Source of the DNA: Chitinolyticbacter meiyuanensis
GTDB taxonomy: Bacteria; Pseudomonadota; Gammaproteobacteria; Burkholderiales; Chitinibacteraceae
NCBI RefSeq assembly: GCF_008033135.1
Contig: NZ_CP041335.1
Coordinates: forward strand, 310,001 to 374,000
Length of the DNA: 64,000 nucleotides
Direction: 5' to 3'
In this document: one piece after another, positions 47,654 through 58,497 of the stretch
Position numbering within the stretch: position 1 is the stretch's first letter
How the letters are laid out: each line of letters begins with the position of its first letter
Position numbers and translations under genes: made by a program
Notes under the pieces: model-generated
Told to the model about the DNA's origin: nothing
Database searches by the model: none
Seen by the model: only the letters and a program-made list of their open reading frames with translations

Positions 47654-47697
47654 GCCGATAGCTTAGGCGATGGCGGCGATGACCGTGTTGCGCCGCA

Positions 47698-48276
47698 TCA
47701 AGCGCGCCAGCGCCGCCACACGCGCCAGCCCAGCAGCAGTGCCAGCACGGCGGCGTAGATCGCCGGCTCGGTCACGTCGCGCTTCACCAGCCACCAGTAG
47801 TGCAGCACGGCGAGCACGGCCACCAGGTAGACCAGCCGGTGCAGCCGGCCCCAGTTGCGCTTGAGCCGGCGCATCATCGCGTCGGTCGAGGTGACGGCGA
47901 GCGGCAGCAGCAAGAGCAGCGCGGTAAAACCCACGGTGATGAAAGGGCGCTTCACCACGTCGTGCCACATGGCGGCAAGGTCGAAGCCATGGTCGAGCGC
48001 CAGCCAGATCAGGAAGTGCAGGCAGGCATAAAAGAAGGCGAACAGCCCCAGCATGCGGCGCAGCCGGACCAGCGCATTCCAGCCGGTGAGCTGGCGCAGC
48101 GGCGTGATGGCGAGCGTGGTCAGCAATCCGACCAGCGCCCAGGTGCCGGTCTGGTGCGTCAGGTATTCGACCGGGTTCACGGCGGCGAACACGAATACAC
48201 CGGTCCACGCCAGTGGCGCGAGGCAGGCGAGGAACAGCGTGGGCTTGAGCCAGCGAGGCAGGGTGGAGGGCGGCAT
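47698..48276 (-). CDS. msrQ: Heme-binding membrane subunit MsrQ of the MsrPQ methionine sulfoxide reductase
   Basis: The ATG at 48276 gives 192 residues with about six membrane helices and the ferric-reductase-like histidines (ACLHFLIW and [17 protein letters not shown]). MsrQ passes electrons from the quinone pool to the periplasmic molybdoenzyme MsrP. No msrP is next to it, unlike the usual msrPQ operon, so the partner must be elsewhere or missing. It is divergent from proB. Confidence 0.9.
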   Translation of the reverse strand: MPPSTLPRWLKPTLFLACLAPLAWTGVFVFAAVNPVEYLTHQTGTWALVGLLTTLAITPLRQLTGWNALVRLRRMLGLFAFFYACLHFLIWLALDHGFDLAAMWHDVVKRPFITVGFTALLLLLPLAVTSTDAMMRRLKRNWGRLHRLVYLVAVLAVLHYWWLVKRDVTEPAIYAAVLALLLGWRVWRRWRA

Positions 48277-48378
48277 GGGGCTAGGTGGATCCGTCGGGCT
48301 GCGAGTTCCCGTCAGTCGTCGCTCAGCAGCAAAACTGACAGCCCGGCTATAATCGGCGGCTCTACGGGAAATCGCATC

Positions 48379-49497
48379 ATGAACAGCCTTATCCAGTCCG
48401 CGCAACGCATCGTCGTCAAGGTCGGCTCCAGCCTCGTCACCAACGAGGGGCGCGGGCTCGATCACCATGCACTCGCCCGCTGGGCCGCCGAGATTGCCGA
48501 GCTGACGCGCCTGGGCAAGGCGGTGGTGTTGGTCTCCAGCGGTGCTATCGCGGAGGGCGTGGCGCGGCTGGGCTGGAAGGAAAAGCCATCGGCCGTGCAC
48601 GAGAAGCAGGCTGCCGCCGCCGTCGGCCAGATGGGGCTATGCCAGGCCTACGAGAGCGCCTTCCGCGCCCACGGCCTGAAGACTGCCCAGGTGCTGCTGA
48701 CGCATGAGGACATGGCCGATCGCACCCGTTACCTGAATGCCCGCTCGACGCTGCTGACGCTGCTGGGCCTTGGCGTGATTCCCATCATCAACGAGAACGA
48801 CACCGTGGTCACCGCCGAGATCAAGTTCGGCGACAACGATACGCTGGGCGCGCTCGTCACCAACCTGATCGAGGGCGACGCCCTGATCATCCTGACGGAC
48901 CAGCAGGGCCTCTACACCGCGGACCCGCGCAAGGACCCGAGCGCCACGCTGATCCGCAACGCGGTGGCCGGCACGCCGGAACTCGAGGCCATGGCCGGCG
49001 GCGTCGGTTCCAGCGTCGGCACCGGTGGCATGTATACCAAGATCATCGCCGCCAAGCGCGCCGCGCGCAGCGGCGCCGCCACGGTGATCGCCTGCGGCCG
49101 CGAGGACAGTGTGCTCACCCGGTTGGCCAGCGGCGAGCCCATCGGCACCGAACTGGTGGCGCAGACCACGCCGCTGGCGGCGAAGAAGCAATGGATCGCC
49201 GATCATCTGCAGTTGCGCGGCCGGGTCCTGGTCGACGACGGCGCGCGCCGTGCAGTCGTCGAGCGCGGTTCCAGCCTGCTGCCGATTGGCGTGATGGCCG
49301 TCGAGGGTGAGTTCTCGCGTGGCGACGTGGTCAGCTGCGTGGACGCGGAAGGCCGAGAGATCGCCCGCGGCCTTGCCAACTACGGCGCAGCCGAAGCCCG
49401 CCGCATCGTGCGCCTGCCCACCGGCCAGATCGAGGCTGCGCTCGGCTATATCGACGAACCCGAGCTGATCCACCGCGACAATCTGGTGCTGGTCTGA
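48379..49497 (+). CDS. proB: Glutamate 5-kinase
   Basis: The ATG at 48379 gives 372 residues starting [20 protein letters not shown]. The kinase domain shows [34 protein letters not shown] and [16 protein letters not shown]. The C-terminal PUA domain spans about residues 275-360. It makes glutamyl 5-phosphate, the first step of proline synthesis. A TATAAT at 48348-48353 is a possible -10 box, with no good -35. Confidence 0.97.
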   Translation: MNSLIQSAQRIVVKVGSSLVTNEGRGLDHHALARWAAEIAELTRLGKAVVLVSSGAIAEGVARLGWKEKPSAVHEKQAAAAVGQMGLCQAYESAFRAHGLKTAQVLLTHEDMADRTRYLNARSTLLTLLGLGVIPIINENDTVVTAEIKFGDNDTLGALVTNLIEGDALIILTDQQGLYTADPRKDPSATLIRNAVAGTPELEAMAGGVGSSVGTGGMYTKIIAAKRAARSGAATVIACGREDSVLTRLASGEPIGTELVAQTTPLAAKKQWIADHLQLRGRVLVDDGARRAVVERGSSLLPIGVMAVEGEFSRGDVVSCVDAEGREIARGLANYGAAEARRIVRLPTGQIEAALGYIDEPELIHRDNLVLV

Positions 49498-49525
49498 GCC
49501 ACGGCCCGTCGGCCGGCAGCATCGG

Positions 49526-50656
49526 TTAACGCAGCAGCAGCCCGAGCTTGAGCAGGGCCGCGAGGTTGCGCGCTGCAGCCGTCAGCCGCGGCGCGGCGCG
49601 GGCCAGCGCTTCGGTGGTATTGCACGGTGCGCGGGTTGCGGCGAACAGCGCCGTGAAGCCGGCGTCCAGCAGTGCGTCGGCATCGTCGGCCAGGCTGCCG
49701 GCGAGCCCGATCACTGGCTTGCCCAGGCGCTGCGCACGTCGGGCCAGCGCCAGCGGCGCCTTGCCGCTCAGCGTCTGGCCATCCATCCGGCCTTCGCCGG
49801 TGATGACGAGGTCGCAATCGGCAATCAATGCATCGATCCCCACCGCATCCAACACCCATTCGGCACCTGATTGCAGCGTGGCGCCCAAGGCCAACAGCGC
49901 TGCCGCCGTACCGCCGGCGGCGCCTGCACCCGGCAGGTCGGTGACATCGCGGCCGCAGGCCTGGGTGAGCAGCTTGCCGTAGTGGGCGAGTGCCGCGTCG
50001 AGCTGGTCGACCTGCTGTGCGGTTGCGCCTTTCTGCGCGGCGAATACGCGGGCGGCGCCGTTTGGCCCGGCCAGCGGGTTGTCGACATCACTGGCAATGA
50101 TGAGCTCGATGCCGGCCAGTCGGGCCAGTACCGGTTGCAGATCGATGCTGGCCAGCTGCGCCAGTGCGCCACCACCGGCCGGCAGCGGCTGCCCGGCGGC
50201 ATCCAGCAAACGTGCACCGAGCGCCTGCAGCAACCCCGCGCCACCGTCGCAGGTGGCGCTGCCGCCCAGCGTGACCAGCAGCCGGCGCGCGCCTGCCGCT
50301 ACGGCCGTCGCCATCAGCTCGCCCACGCCATGGGTGGTGGTGGTGGTCGGATCGCGTTGCGCGGGCGGCACCAGCATCAGCCCGGCAGCCTGCGCGAGTT
50401 CGATGCAGGCCAGATTGCCGCGCATCGCCCATTCGGCATCGACCGCATCGCCAAGCGGCCCGCTCACCCGCGTGGATTGGTGGTCGGCGCCTTGAGCGAT
50501 CAGCACGGCCAGCGTGCCTTCGCCACCATCGGCAATGCCTTGCCGTACCAGTTGGGCCTCCGGCCAGGCCGTGGCGAAACCGGCGGCGATCGCCTCGGCG
50601 GCGGCGGCGGCGCTGAGGCTTTCCTTGAAGGAGTCAGGCGCGATCAGGACGCGCAT
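49526..50656 (-). CDS. Glycerate 2-kinase (GarK/GlxK family)
   Basis: The 376-residue protein begins MRVLIAPDSFKESLSAAAAA and shows QGIADGGEGTL, LVTLGGSATCDGGAGLLQAL and DLVITGEGRMDGQTLSGKAP, all signatures of class I glycerate kinases. It phosphorylates D-glycerate to 2-phosphoglycerate. No other glycerate or glyoxylate genes are beside it, so the pathway it serves is not shown by context. Confidence 0.93.
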   Translation of the reverse strand: MRVLIAPDSFKESLSAAAAAEAIAAGFATAWPEAQLVRQGIADGGEGTLAVLIAQGADHQSTRVSGPLGDAVDAEWAMRGNLACIELAQAAGLMLVPPAQRDPTTTTTHGVGELMATAVAAGARRLLVTLGGSATCDGGAGLLQALGARLLDAAGQPLPAGGGALAQLASIDLQPVLARLAGIELIIASDVDNPLAGPNGAARVFAAQKGATAQQVDQLDAALAHYGKLLTQACGRDVTDLPGAGAAGGTAAALLALGATLQSGAEWVLDAVGIDALIADCDLVITGEGRMDGQTLSGKAPLALARRAQRLGKPVIGLAGSLADDADALLDAGFTALFAATRAPCNTTEALARAAPRLTAAARNLAALLKLGLLLR

Positions 50657-50661
50657 GGCAA

Positions 50662-51252
50662 TCAGTTGTTACGGCAACCAGGGCAGTCACTGGGTTGTTT
50701 CTTGGCATCCCAGAGTTCATCCACGATGGTGGTCGCTTTCTCCGGGAAGCCGCCATTGCAGAACACTGCGGACAGCTCGCCCTGATAGGCATTGCGCTGG
50801 TTCTTGACCATGCGTTTCCAGCCTTGGCTGCCATCCTGCCACGACTTACCATCCTCGCTGCCGTAGGCATAGACGCGATACTGCTTGGTGCGGCAATCGA
50901 GCCCTTCGAAGCTGAGATTCCGAACGTTGCCCCGCTTGGGAACCACGGCAAAGGCATAGCGGACGATGTCGTCCGGGCCCACACTGATGCTGTCGAGCGC
51001 GATATAGAAGTCGTTGGCGCGCGATTCGAAATTCACCGAATACGGCACCCAACGCTTCAGCTCTGAAAGCGCGGGCTTGGTGAAGGCTTGCTCCGGTGGC
51101 TTGGGGGGAGGCTGATCGCCAAACAGCCATTCCTTGATGCCCCAGCCGTCGTCATCGGCACTGTTGTCGTAGACTCCGGACTCTCCGGAGGCTTCGGCGG
51201 CATGCACGCCAGCCGAGAGCAGTAAGGCGGCAAGGACTATCCAGCGTTTCAT
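50662..51252 (-). CDS. CNP1-like family exported protein
   Basis: The 196-residue precursor has a signal peptide (MKRWIVLAALLLSAGVHAAE). The CNP1-like domain follows, with WVPYSVNFESRANDFYIALD, VPKRGNVRNLSFEGLDC and AVFCNGGFPE. Four cysteines remain in the mature part, including CPGC at the end. The family is typical of Neisseriales and other betaproteobacteria and has no known function. It starts just upstream of glycerate kinase, five bases apart, so the two may be cotranscribed. Confidence 0.85.
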   Translation of the reverse strand: MKRWIVLAALLLSAGVHAAEASGESGVYDNSADDDGWGIKEWLFGDQPPPKPPEQAFTKPALSELKRWVPYSVNFESRANDFYIALDSISVGPDDIVRYAFAVVPKRGNVRNLSFEGLDCRTKQYRVYAYGSEDGKSWQDGSQGWKRMVKNQRNAYQGELSAVFCNGGFPEKATTIVDELWDAKKQPSDCPGCRNN

Positions 51253-51293
51253 CGTGCGTACTCCAAAACGGCGATGCTAGCAGTGCCGCTTGT

Positions 51294-52358
<1,065 letters not shown>

Positions 52359-52518
52359 GGCGGTGCAGGAGGTGGGCCGGAATGACGGCTAGCCTGCCGC
52401 GTTCGCCTGCGCTTGGCAACGGCAGTCTTGCCGGCCGTGCCGCGCAGGGTGGAGGGGCAAGCGGCTCGCCGCTGGCGGGCGGGCCGAGTAAAATCAGGCT
52501 TTTGCCCGACGTGCCGCC

Positions 52519-52752
52519 ATGACGCCGCAACTGACCATCGACCTTTCCGGTCTCAACTGCCCGCTGCCCATCCTGCGCGCCAAGAAGGCGCTGGCCAATC
52601 TGCAGGGGGGCGATCTGCTTGCCGTCACCTGCACCGATCCAGCCACCCCCACCGATTTTGCCGCCTTCTGCCGCCAGACCGGCCACCAGCTGGTCGATTC
52701 GTCGGCACAGGATGCCAAGTTCCATTTCCTGATCCGCAAGCGCGCGGACTGA
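52519..52752 (+). CDS. TusA-family sulfurtransferase
   Basis: The 77-residue protein shows the TusA hallmark LSGLNCPLPILRAKKAL, with the persulfide-carrying Cys14 in the CPxP motif. It may relay sulfur for tRNA thiolation or another pathway. It is 12 bases upstream of pyrC and transcribed in the same direction. Confidence 0.9.
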   Translation: MTPQLTIDLSGLNCPLPILRAKKALANLQGGDLLAVTCTDPATPTDFAAFCRQTGHQLVDSSAQDAKFHFLIRKRAD

Positions 52753-52764
52753 ACCGAGACCGTC

Positions 52765-53802
52765 ATGACCCAGACTCTGACCATTACCCGCCCGGATGAC
52801 TGGCACCTGCACCTGCGCGATGGCGCGCTGATGGCGTCCGTGCTGCCGCATACCGCGCGCGAATTCGCCCGCGCCATCGTCATGCCGAATCTGAAGCCGC
52901 CGGTCTCGACGGTGGCAATGGCCGAGGCCTACCGCGAGCGCATCCTGGCCGCGCTGCCCGCTGGCAGCGATTTCCAGCCCTTGATGACGCTGTATCTCAC
53001 CAGCGGCCTGACGCCCGATGAAGTGGTGAAGGCGAAGCAAAGCGGCGTGGTGCAGGCGGTGAAGCTGTACCCGGCCGGTGCCACCACCAATTCCGAGGCC
53101 GGCGTGGCCGGACTCGACGGTGTGATGCCGACGCTGGAAAAGATGGCCGAGATCGGCCTGCCGTTCCTGGTGCATGGCGAAGTCACCGATCCGGCAGTGG
53201 ATGTGTTCGATCGCGAGGCGGCCTTCATCGACCAGGTGATGGCGCCCTTGCTCTGCCGTCTGCCTGAGCTGCGCGTGGTGTTCGAGCACATCACCACCAA
53301 ACAGGCCGCGCAGTTCGTGGCTGAGGCCGGCGACAACGTCGGCGCTACGGTCACACCGCAGCACCTGCTGATGAACCGCAATGCGCTGTTCCAGGGCGGC
53401 ATCCGGCCGCACCACTATTGCCTGCCAGTGCTCAAGCGCGAGGAGCATCGCCGCGCGCTGGTCACTGCAGCGACCTCGGGCTCACGCAAGTTCTTCCTCG
53501 GTACCGACAGCGCGCCGCACGCGCAGCACACCAAGGAGGCACCGTGTGGCTGTGCCGGCATCTACTCGGCGCACGCAGCGCTCGCCTTCTACGCCGAGGC
53601 CTTCGAGGCCGCCGGTGCGCTGGACAAGCTGGAAGCCTTTGCCAGCTTCAACGGCCCGGACTTCTACCGCCTGCCGCGCAACAGCGGCACGGTCACGCTG
53701 GTGAAGGATGCCTGGACCGTGCCGGCGTCCTATCCGTTCGGCGAACACGACGTGGTGCCGCTGCGCGCTGGGGAAGCGCTCACTTGGCGGCTGGCCGACT
53801 GA
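52765..53802 (+). CDS. pyrC: Dihydroorotase (class II type)
   Basis: The 345-residue protein begins [20 protein letters not shown], with the HxH zinc ligands. [16 protein letters not shown] (carboxylated lysine), LVHGEVTD and [15 protein letters not shown] complete the dimetal site. It cyclises carbamoyl aspartate to dihydroorotate. It overlaps the following membrane-protein gene (TGATG). Confidence 0.97.
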   Translation: MTQTLTITRPDDWHLHLRDGALMASVLPHTAREFARAIVMPNLKPPVSTVAMAEAYRERILAALPAGSDFQPLMTLYLTSGLTPDEVVKAKQSGVVQAVKLYPAGATTNSEAGVAGLDGVMPTLEKMAEIGLPFLVHGEVTDPAVDVFDREAAFIDQVMAPLLCRLPELRVVFEHITTKQAAQFVAEAGDNVGATVTPQHLLMNRNALFQGGIRPHHYCLPVLKREEHRRALVTAATSGSRKFFLGTDSAPHAQHTKEAPCGCAGIYSAHAALAFYAEAFEAAGALDKLEAFASFNGPDFYRLPRNSGTVTLVKDAWTVPASYPFGEHDVVPLRAGEALTWRLAD

Positions 53803-54290
53803 TGGCCATCGTCCATCGCGCGGCCTTCCGTGTTGGCTGGTGGGCGGCGCTGGCGGTGATCGCGCTGCTGGCGTGGTTCGGCCGGCCGTTGTTGTCGGGC
53901 GCTAGCTTCGAGCACGGCTTCTTCGGCCTGTTCTGGTACAGCATGCTGGCGCTGGCCACCGTGCTGTGGGCACTGCCCAGCGAGCAGGGCTGGGACGGCT
54001 CCCGCTTCTATCGCCGCTGGCGGCTGCTCGGCGTTGTCACCGTGTTCGAGCGCAGCTACCCGGCAAGCGAGTTCACCGGGATCGCGCTGGAACAGGAGTC
54101 GGCTGCCGTTGGGCGCGACCATGTCTGGCTGGTGTTGATGGGTACAACGCGGCTGGTGTTCGCGCACTGGCGCGCCAGTGCTGCAAGCGTGGCCGAAGCC
54201 CAAGCACTGGCGCAGGCGCTGTCCTGCGCCAGTGGGCTGGTGCTGGCCGCTGCCGATACGGCTACCCAAGGCGAGCCCCACGCGGGATAA
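53802..54290 (+). CDS. Membrane protein of unknown function following pyrC
   Basis: The 162-residue protein has two N-terminal membrane helices (VGWWAALAVIALLAWFG and LFWYSMLALATVLWALP) and a soluble remainder with LLGVVTVFERSYPASEFTGI and WLVLMGTTRLVFAHW. That part resembles small beta-rich PH-like domains, but no family is claimed. TGATG coupling to pyrC supports that it is real. The rnpB gene begins about ten bases after its stop. Confidence 0.75.
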   Translation: MAIVHRAAFRVGWWAALAVIALLAWFGRPLLSGASFEHGFFGLFWYSMLALATVLWALPSEQGWDGSRFYRRWRLLGVVTVFERSYPASEFTGIALEQESAAVGRDHVWLVLMGTTRLVFAHWRASAASVAEAQALAQALSCASGLVLAAADTATQGEPHAG

Positions 54291-54299
54291 TGGCGGGGC

Positions 54300-54804
54300 A
54301 AAGCAGGCCGGATCGTCGCTGCCGTGGCAACACGGGGGAGGAAAGTCCGGGCTCCGCAGGGCAGGATGCCGGCTAACGGCCGGGCGGCGAAAGCCGACGG
54401 ACAGTGCAACAGAGAGCTGAACCGCCGATGGCATGGGCTGCGCCGAGCGCAAGCGAGGCTAGGTCCATCTACTTAGGATGCGTGCAGACTGGCTTGCCAG
54501 GATGTGCGTGGACTGGGTGGTCGGGTTGAAGGCGCGATTGAAGCGTGCCGGACCGGGCACAGGCAAGGGTGAAAAGGTGTTCCCGTCGGGGAAGTGGGCA
54601 ACCACCGGTAAGAGCGCACCGCGGACGTGGCAACACGGACGGCAGGGTAAACCCCATCCGGAGCAAGACCAAGCAGCAGGCGTCGACGGGGCCCCCTGAG
54701 TCTGCGGGTAGGTTGCTGGAGCGTGTCGGCAACGGCACGCCTAGAGGAATGACGGTCGCTCGCGGTTCGCCGCGATCACAGAACCCGGCTTACAGGCCAG
54801 CTTT
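54300..54804 (+). ncRNA. rnpB: RNase P RNA (class A) with enlarged P12 region
   Basis: The ends pair as P1 (AAAGCAGGCC with GGCCAGCTTT). Conserved blocks appear in order: GGAGGAAAGTCCGGGCTCC, CAGTGCAACAGAGAGC, GTAAGAGCGCACCGC, CCGGAGCAAGACCAA, GGGTAGGTTGCTGGAGC, CCTAGAGGAATGA and CAGAACCCGGCTTACAGGCC. RNase P trims tRNA 5' leaders. The RNA is about 505 bases, whereas E. coli has 377. Most of the excess is between GATGGC (ending 54432) and AAGGGTGAAA (starting 54565), the P12 region, plus an additional hairpin near 54581-54607. Exact ends are uncertain by a few bases. Confidence 0.95.
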
Positions 54805-54816
54805 GCATGGATACAA

Positions 54817-54852
54817 ACAAAACGCCGCTCATTGAGCGGCGTTTTGTTTTTG
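54817..54852 (+). terminator. Intrinsic terminator after rnpB
   Basis: AAAACGCCGCTC / GAGCGGCGTTTT with a three-base loop is followed by GTTTTTG; the A-rich left arm makes it work in both directions. The right arm lies inside the end of the minus-strand ORF at 54829. Confidence 0.92.
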
Positions 54853-55140
54853 AGCTATATCCGTCCGAGGGCACTGGTGTTCTTCTGACACATAAATGTG
54901 CTCCCACTCGTAATGGTAAGCACATCCAAGCAGCGCAGCGACTGTACACATATGCAACCATCCATGCTCTGTCTTTTGCAGCGACGTTGCGTATCTAACG
55001 TCGGGGTATTCCCGCCGCAACAACGCTAATGCGCGCTTTCCCGTGAGCGCTTTCGCCGACGCTGTCTGAATATGGCGGGTCTGAATCAAACGCTGATCTG
55101 TCCCGATACAGCGAAAAACCTTGAATGTGATAACGGTCAC
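54829..55140 (-). CDS. Hypothetical protein, AT-rich, possibly acquired
   Basis: The 103-residue ORF uses a GTG start and includes SAKALTGKRALALLRREYPD and HLYHYEWEHIYVSEEHQ-like aromatic-rich sequence near its end (CAYHYEWEHIYVSEEHQC). It holds five cysteines and no signal peptide. Codon use and base composition are AT-richer than in neighbouring genes. The ribosome-binding site is weak, and its last codons fall in the rnpB terminator stem. I recognise no family; it may be a foreign gene or a remnant. Confidence 0.45.
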   Translation of the reverse strand: MTVITFKVFRCIGTDQRLIQTRHIQTASAKALTGKRALALLRREYPDVRYATSLQKTEHGWLHMCTVAALLGCAYHYEWEHIYVSEEHQCPRTDIAQKQNAAQ

Positions 55141-55233
55141 CTCGCAAGAATCCCAATAGCTGGCATACGGACAGCGCTGAATTCAATCTAAATGCGCGCA
55201 ACGCCAATGTAGCCTGCCACAAGCGAGCAGTTC

Positions 55234-55680
55234 TCACACCTTCAGCACAAACTGCAGAAACCCCATCTCGCGGCGGAAGCCCTGGTTCTGATAGAGCCGC
55301 TGGGCGCGCACGTTCTCCGGAGCGGTTTCGACGCGAACCTGCACTGCGCCGGCGGCGCGCGCAGCGATCTCGACGGCCTGCAGCAGCTGGGTGCCGATGC
55401 GCTCGCCACGCAGGTCCGATTGCACGTAGATGTCGTTCAGCACCCAGATCGGGCCGAGCGCCAGCGATGAGAGGCTGGGGTAGGCCTGGGCGAAGCCGCA
55501 CAGCGCGCCGTCCGCCGCTTCGGCAACGAACAACCGGGCATCCTTGTGCTCGATGCGCAGCGCGATGAAATCGCGGGCACGGGCGAGGTCCGGCTCGCGG
55601 CCGTAGAACTGGCGGTAATGGTCGAACAGCTGCGCGAGCGGTTGAAGGTCGGCAGGGGTGGCGGTGCGGATCGTGGTCAT
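55234..55680 (-). CDS. GNAT-family N-acetyltransferase
   Basis: The ATG at 55680 gives 148 residues with the acetyl-CoA site pattern LNDIYVQSDLRGERIGTQLL and a C-terminal part with APENVRAQRLYQNQGF. GNAT enzymes acetylate amines on proteins or small molecules; the substrate is unknown. It runs in the same direction as ubiK, 88 bases away. Confidence 0.88.
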   Translation of the reverse strand: MTTIRTATPADLQPLAQLFDHYRQFYGREPDLARARDFIALRIEHKDARLFVAEAADGALCGFAQAYPSLSSLALGPIWVLNDIYVQSDLRGERIGTQLLQAVEIAARAAGAVQVRVETAPENVRAQRLYQNQGFRREMGFLQFVLKV

Positions 55681-55767
55681 GGCAGGGTCTGAAAATGAAG
55701 AACCGGGCGCGGGCCCGGTCCGGGGCCGGAGATCTCCGGCCTCAAGCAAGAACGATGCCGCCAGGGG

Positions 55768-56625
<858 letters not shown>

Positions 56626-56653
56626 TTCGCTTCAGGGAAGGAGAGATACGCAA

Positions 56654-57955
56654 ATGAAAAAACTGATCGCAGCAAGCCTGCCGCTGCTGGCGGGCCTGGC
56701 CCACGCTGAAGAAGCGGCCGCGCCGGTGCTGAGCAAGGCCGACAACGGCTGGATTATGGTCTGCACCGCCCTCGTCATCCTGATGTCGATTCCGGGCCTG
56801 GCGTTGTTCTACGGTGGCCTGGTGCGCACCAAGAACATGCTGTCGGTACTGGCACAGGTGCTGACCGTGTTCGCACTGATCTCGGTGCTGTGGGTCGTTG
56901 CCGGTTACAGCATCGCCTTTACCTCGGGCAATGCCTTCATCGGCGGTTTCGATCGCATCATGCTCGCCGGCGTTACTCCGGCTTCGCTGGCCGATACCTT
57001 CACCGCCGACGTGAAGATCAGTGAGTTCACCTTCATCGCCTTCCAGGGTGCGTTTGCCGCAATCACCTGCGCGCTGATCGTCGGCGGCTTTGCCGAGCGC
57101 GTGAAGTTCAGCGCCGTGCTGATCTTCACCGGCGCGTGGTTCCTGCTGGCCTATGCGCCGATCGCCCACATGGTGTGGTTCACCGAAGGCCTGCTGTTCA
57201 AGGATGGCGCGCTCGATTTCGCTGGCGGCACCGTGGTGCACATCAACGCCGCTGTGGCTGGCCTCGTGGGTGCCTACTTCGTTGGCAAGCGCGTCGGTTA
57301 CGGCCGTGATGCGATGACCCCGCACAGCCTGACCATGACCATGATCGGCGCTTCGCTGCTGTGGGTGGGCTGGTTCGGCTTCAACGCCGGCTCCGCGCTG
57401 GAAGCCAACGGCACCGCCGCCCTCGCCTTCGTCAACACCACCGTTGCCACCGCTGCGGCCACGCTGACCTGGCTGTTCGTCGAGTGGATGCTCAAGGGCA
57501 AGCCCTCGCTGCTGGGTGCTGCTTCGGGTGCCATTGCCGGCCTCGTCATCATTACCCCGGCTGCTGGTCTGGTGGGTGTCGGTGGCGCTCTGGCCATGGG
57601 CCTGATCGGCGGTGTGGCTGGCCTGTGGGGTGTGCATGGCCTGAAGAAGCTGTTGAAGGTCGACGATTCGCTCGACGTGTTCGGCATCCACGGCGTGTGC
57701 GGCATCATCGGCGCGGTGCTGACCGGCGTGTTCTATGCCCCGTCGCTCGGCGGCATGGGCCCGGCGGAGTTTGACATGGCCAAGCAGGTGCTGATCCAGC
57801 TCGAAGGCGTGGGCGTCACCATCGTGTGGTCGGGCCTCGTCTCCATCGTGCTGTTCGCCATCCTCAAAGCCACCATCGGCCTGCGCGTGAAGGAAGATGA
57901 AGAGCGCGAAGGCCTTGACGTGACCAGTCACGGCGAGAAGGCCTACAACATGTAA
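56654..57955 (+). CDS. amtB: Ammonium transporter AmtB
   Basis: The 433-residue protein has a cleavable signal peptide (MKKLIAASLPLLAGLAHAEE) and about 11 membrane helices. FYGGLVRTKNMLS, GGTVVHINAAVAGLVGA and DVFGIHGVCGIIGAV contain the Amt family pore histidine pair. It conducts ammonium into the cell and is gated by GlnK, encoded 28 bases upstream in the same operon. Confidence 0.96.
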   Translation: MKKLIAASLPLLAGLAHAEEAAAPVLSKADNGWIMVCTALVILMSIPGLALFYGGLVRTKNMLSVLAQVLTVFALISVLWVVAGYSIAFTSGNAFIGGFDRIMLAGVTPASLADTFTADVKISEFTFIAFQGAFAAITCALIVGGFAERVKFSAVLIFTGAWFLLAYAPIAHMVWFTEGLLFKDGALDFAGGTVVHINAAVAGLVGAYFVGKRVGYGRDAMTPHSLTMTMIGASLLWVGWFGFNAGSALEANGTAALAFVNTTVATAAATLTWLFVEWMLKGKPSLLGAASGAIAGLVIITPAAGLVGVGGALAMGLIGGVAGLWGVHGLKKLLKVDDSLDVFGIHGVCGIIGAVLTGVFYAPSLGGMGPAEFDMAKQVLIQLEGVGVTIVWSGLVSIVLFAILKATIGLRVKEDEEREGLDVTSHGEKAYNM

Positions 57956-58008
57956 TCACCAAGAGGCCGGGCGCCAGCCCGGCCCACAAGCAGAACAATA
58001 ACGCCCTG

Positions 58009-58034
58009 AGCCCGCCGCCCGGCGGGCTTTTCTT
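58009..58034 (+). terminator. Intrinsic terminator after glnK-amtB
   Basis: AGCCCGCC / GGCGGGCT with loop GCCC is followed by TTTTCTTTT. A second GC-rich hairpin (GGCCGGGC / GCCCGGCC) lies just before it, at 57965-57984. Confidence 0.85.
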
Positions 58035-58081
58035 TTGTGCCGCGCTGGCGAGGCGGGCGATGCCACTGCGATACTGTTGTC

Positions 58082-58420
58082 ATGAACGAAGCCGATTCCT
58101 CCTTCCCGCATCCGTCGCCGTGCGTCGCGCTGTGCCAGCTCGACGAAGACGGCGTCTGCATTGGCTGTCGCCGCACGGTGCGGGAGATATCCAGCTGGTC
58201 GCGGCTGGACGAAGCACAGAAGGCTGCGGTGTGGCAGCGCCTGCGCGCGCTGCCGCGCCGGACCAGGCTGATCACCTGCAGCAACTGCAGCACGCGCTTT
58301 CCCTGCGGCAGCGGCGGCGAGGCTGGCGGCTGCTGGTGCGCCGATCTGCCGCCGGTTGCGGTGACCAATGCGCAGGATTGCCTGTGTCCGGCCTGCCTGC
58401 GGCAACAGCCGCTGGCCTGA
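58082..58420 (+). CDS. DUF1289 and cysteine-rich CWC double-domain protein
   Basis: The ATG at 58082 gives 112 residues. The first half is DUF1289 (SPCVALCQLDEDGVCIGCRR, then EISSWSRLDEAQKAAVWQRL). The second half is a CWC-type cysteine-rich segment (CSNCSTRFPCG and GGCWCADLPPVAV, then CLCPACL). At least 11 cysteines suggest metal or cluster binding. Each family occurs alone elsewhere; function is unknown. It precedes the DsbA-like gene. Confidence 0.85.
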   Translation: MNEADSSFPHPSPCVALCQLDEDGVCIGCRRTVREISSWSRLDEAQKAAVWQRLRALPRRTRLITCSNCSTRFPCGSGGEAGGCWCADLPPVAVTNAQDCLCPACLRQQPLA

Positions 58421-58497
58421 GCGTTTTCCCCGCCTGCAGTTGCAATCACCCCGTGCCGGCCGCACCTGAAGTTCATCTCCTCGAGCCGGTGCCCATC

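Noticed and set aside
48335..48353. CTGACA with TATAAT before proB as a promoter
   Set aside because: The two boxes are only seven bases apart; only the -10-like box is plausible.
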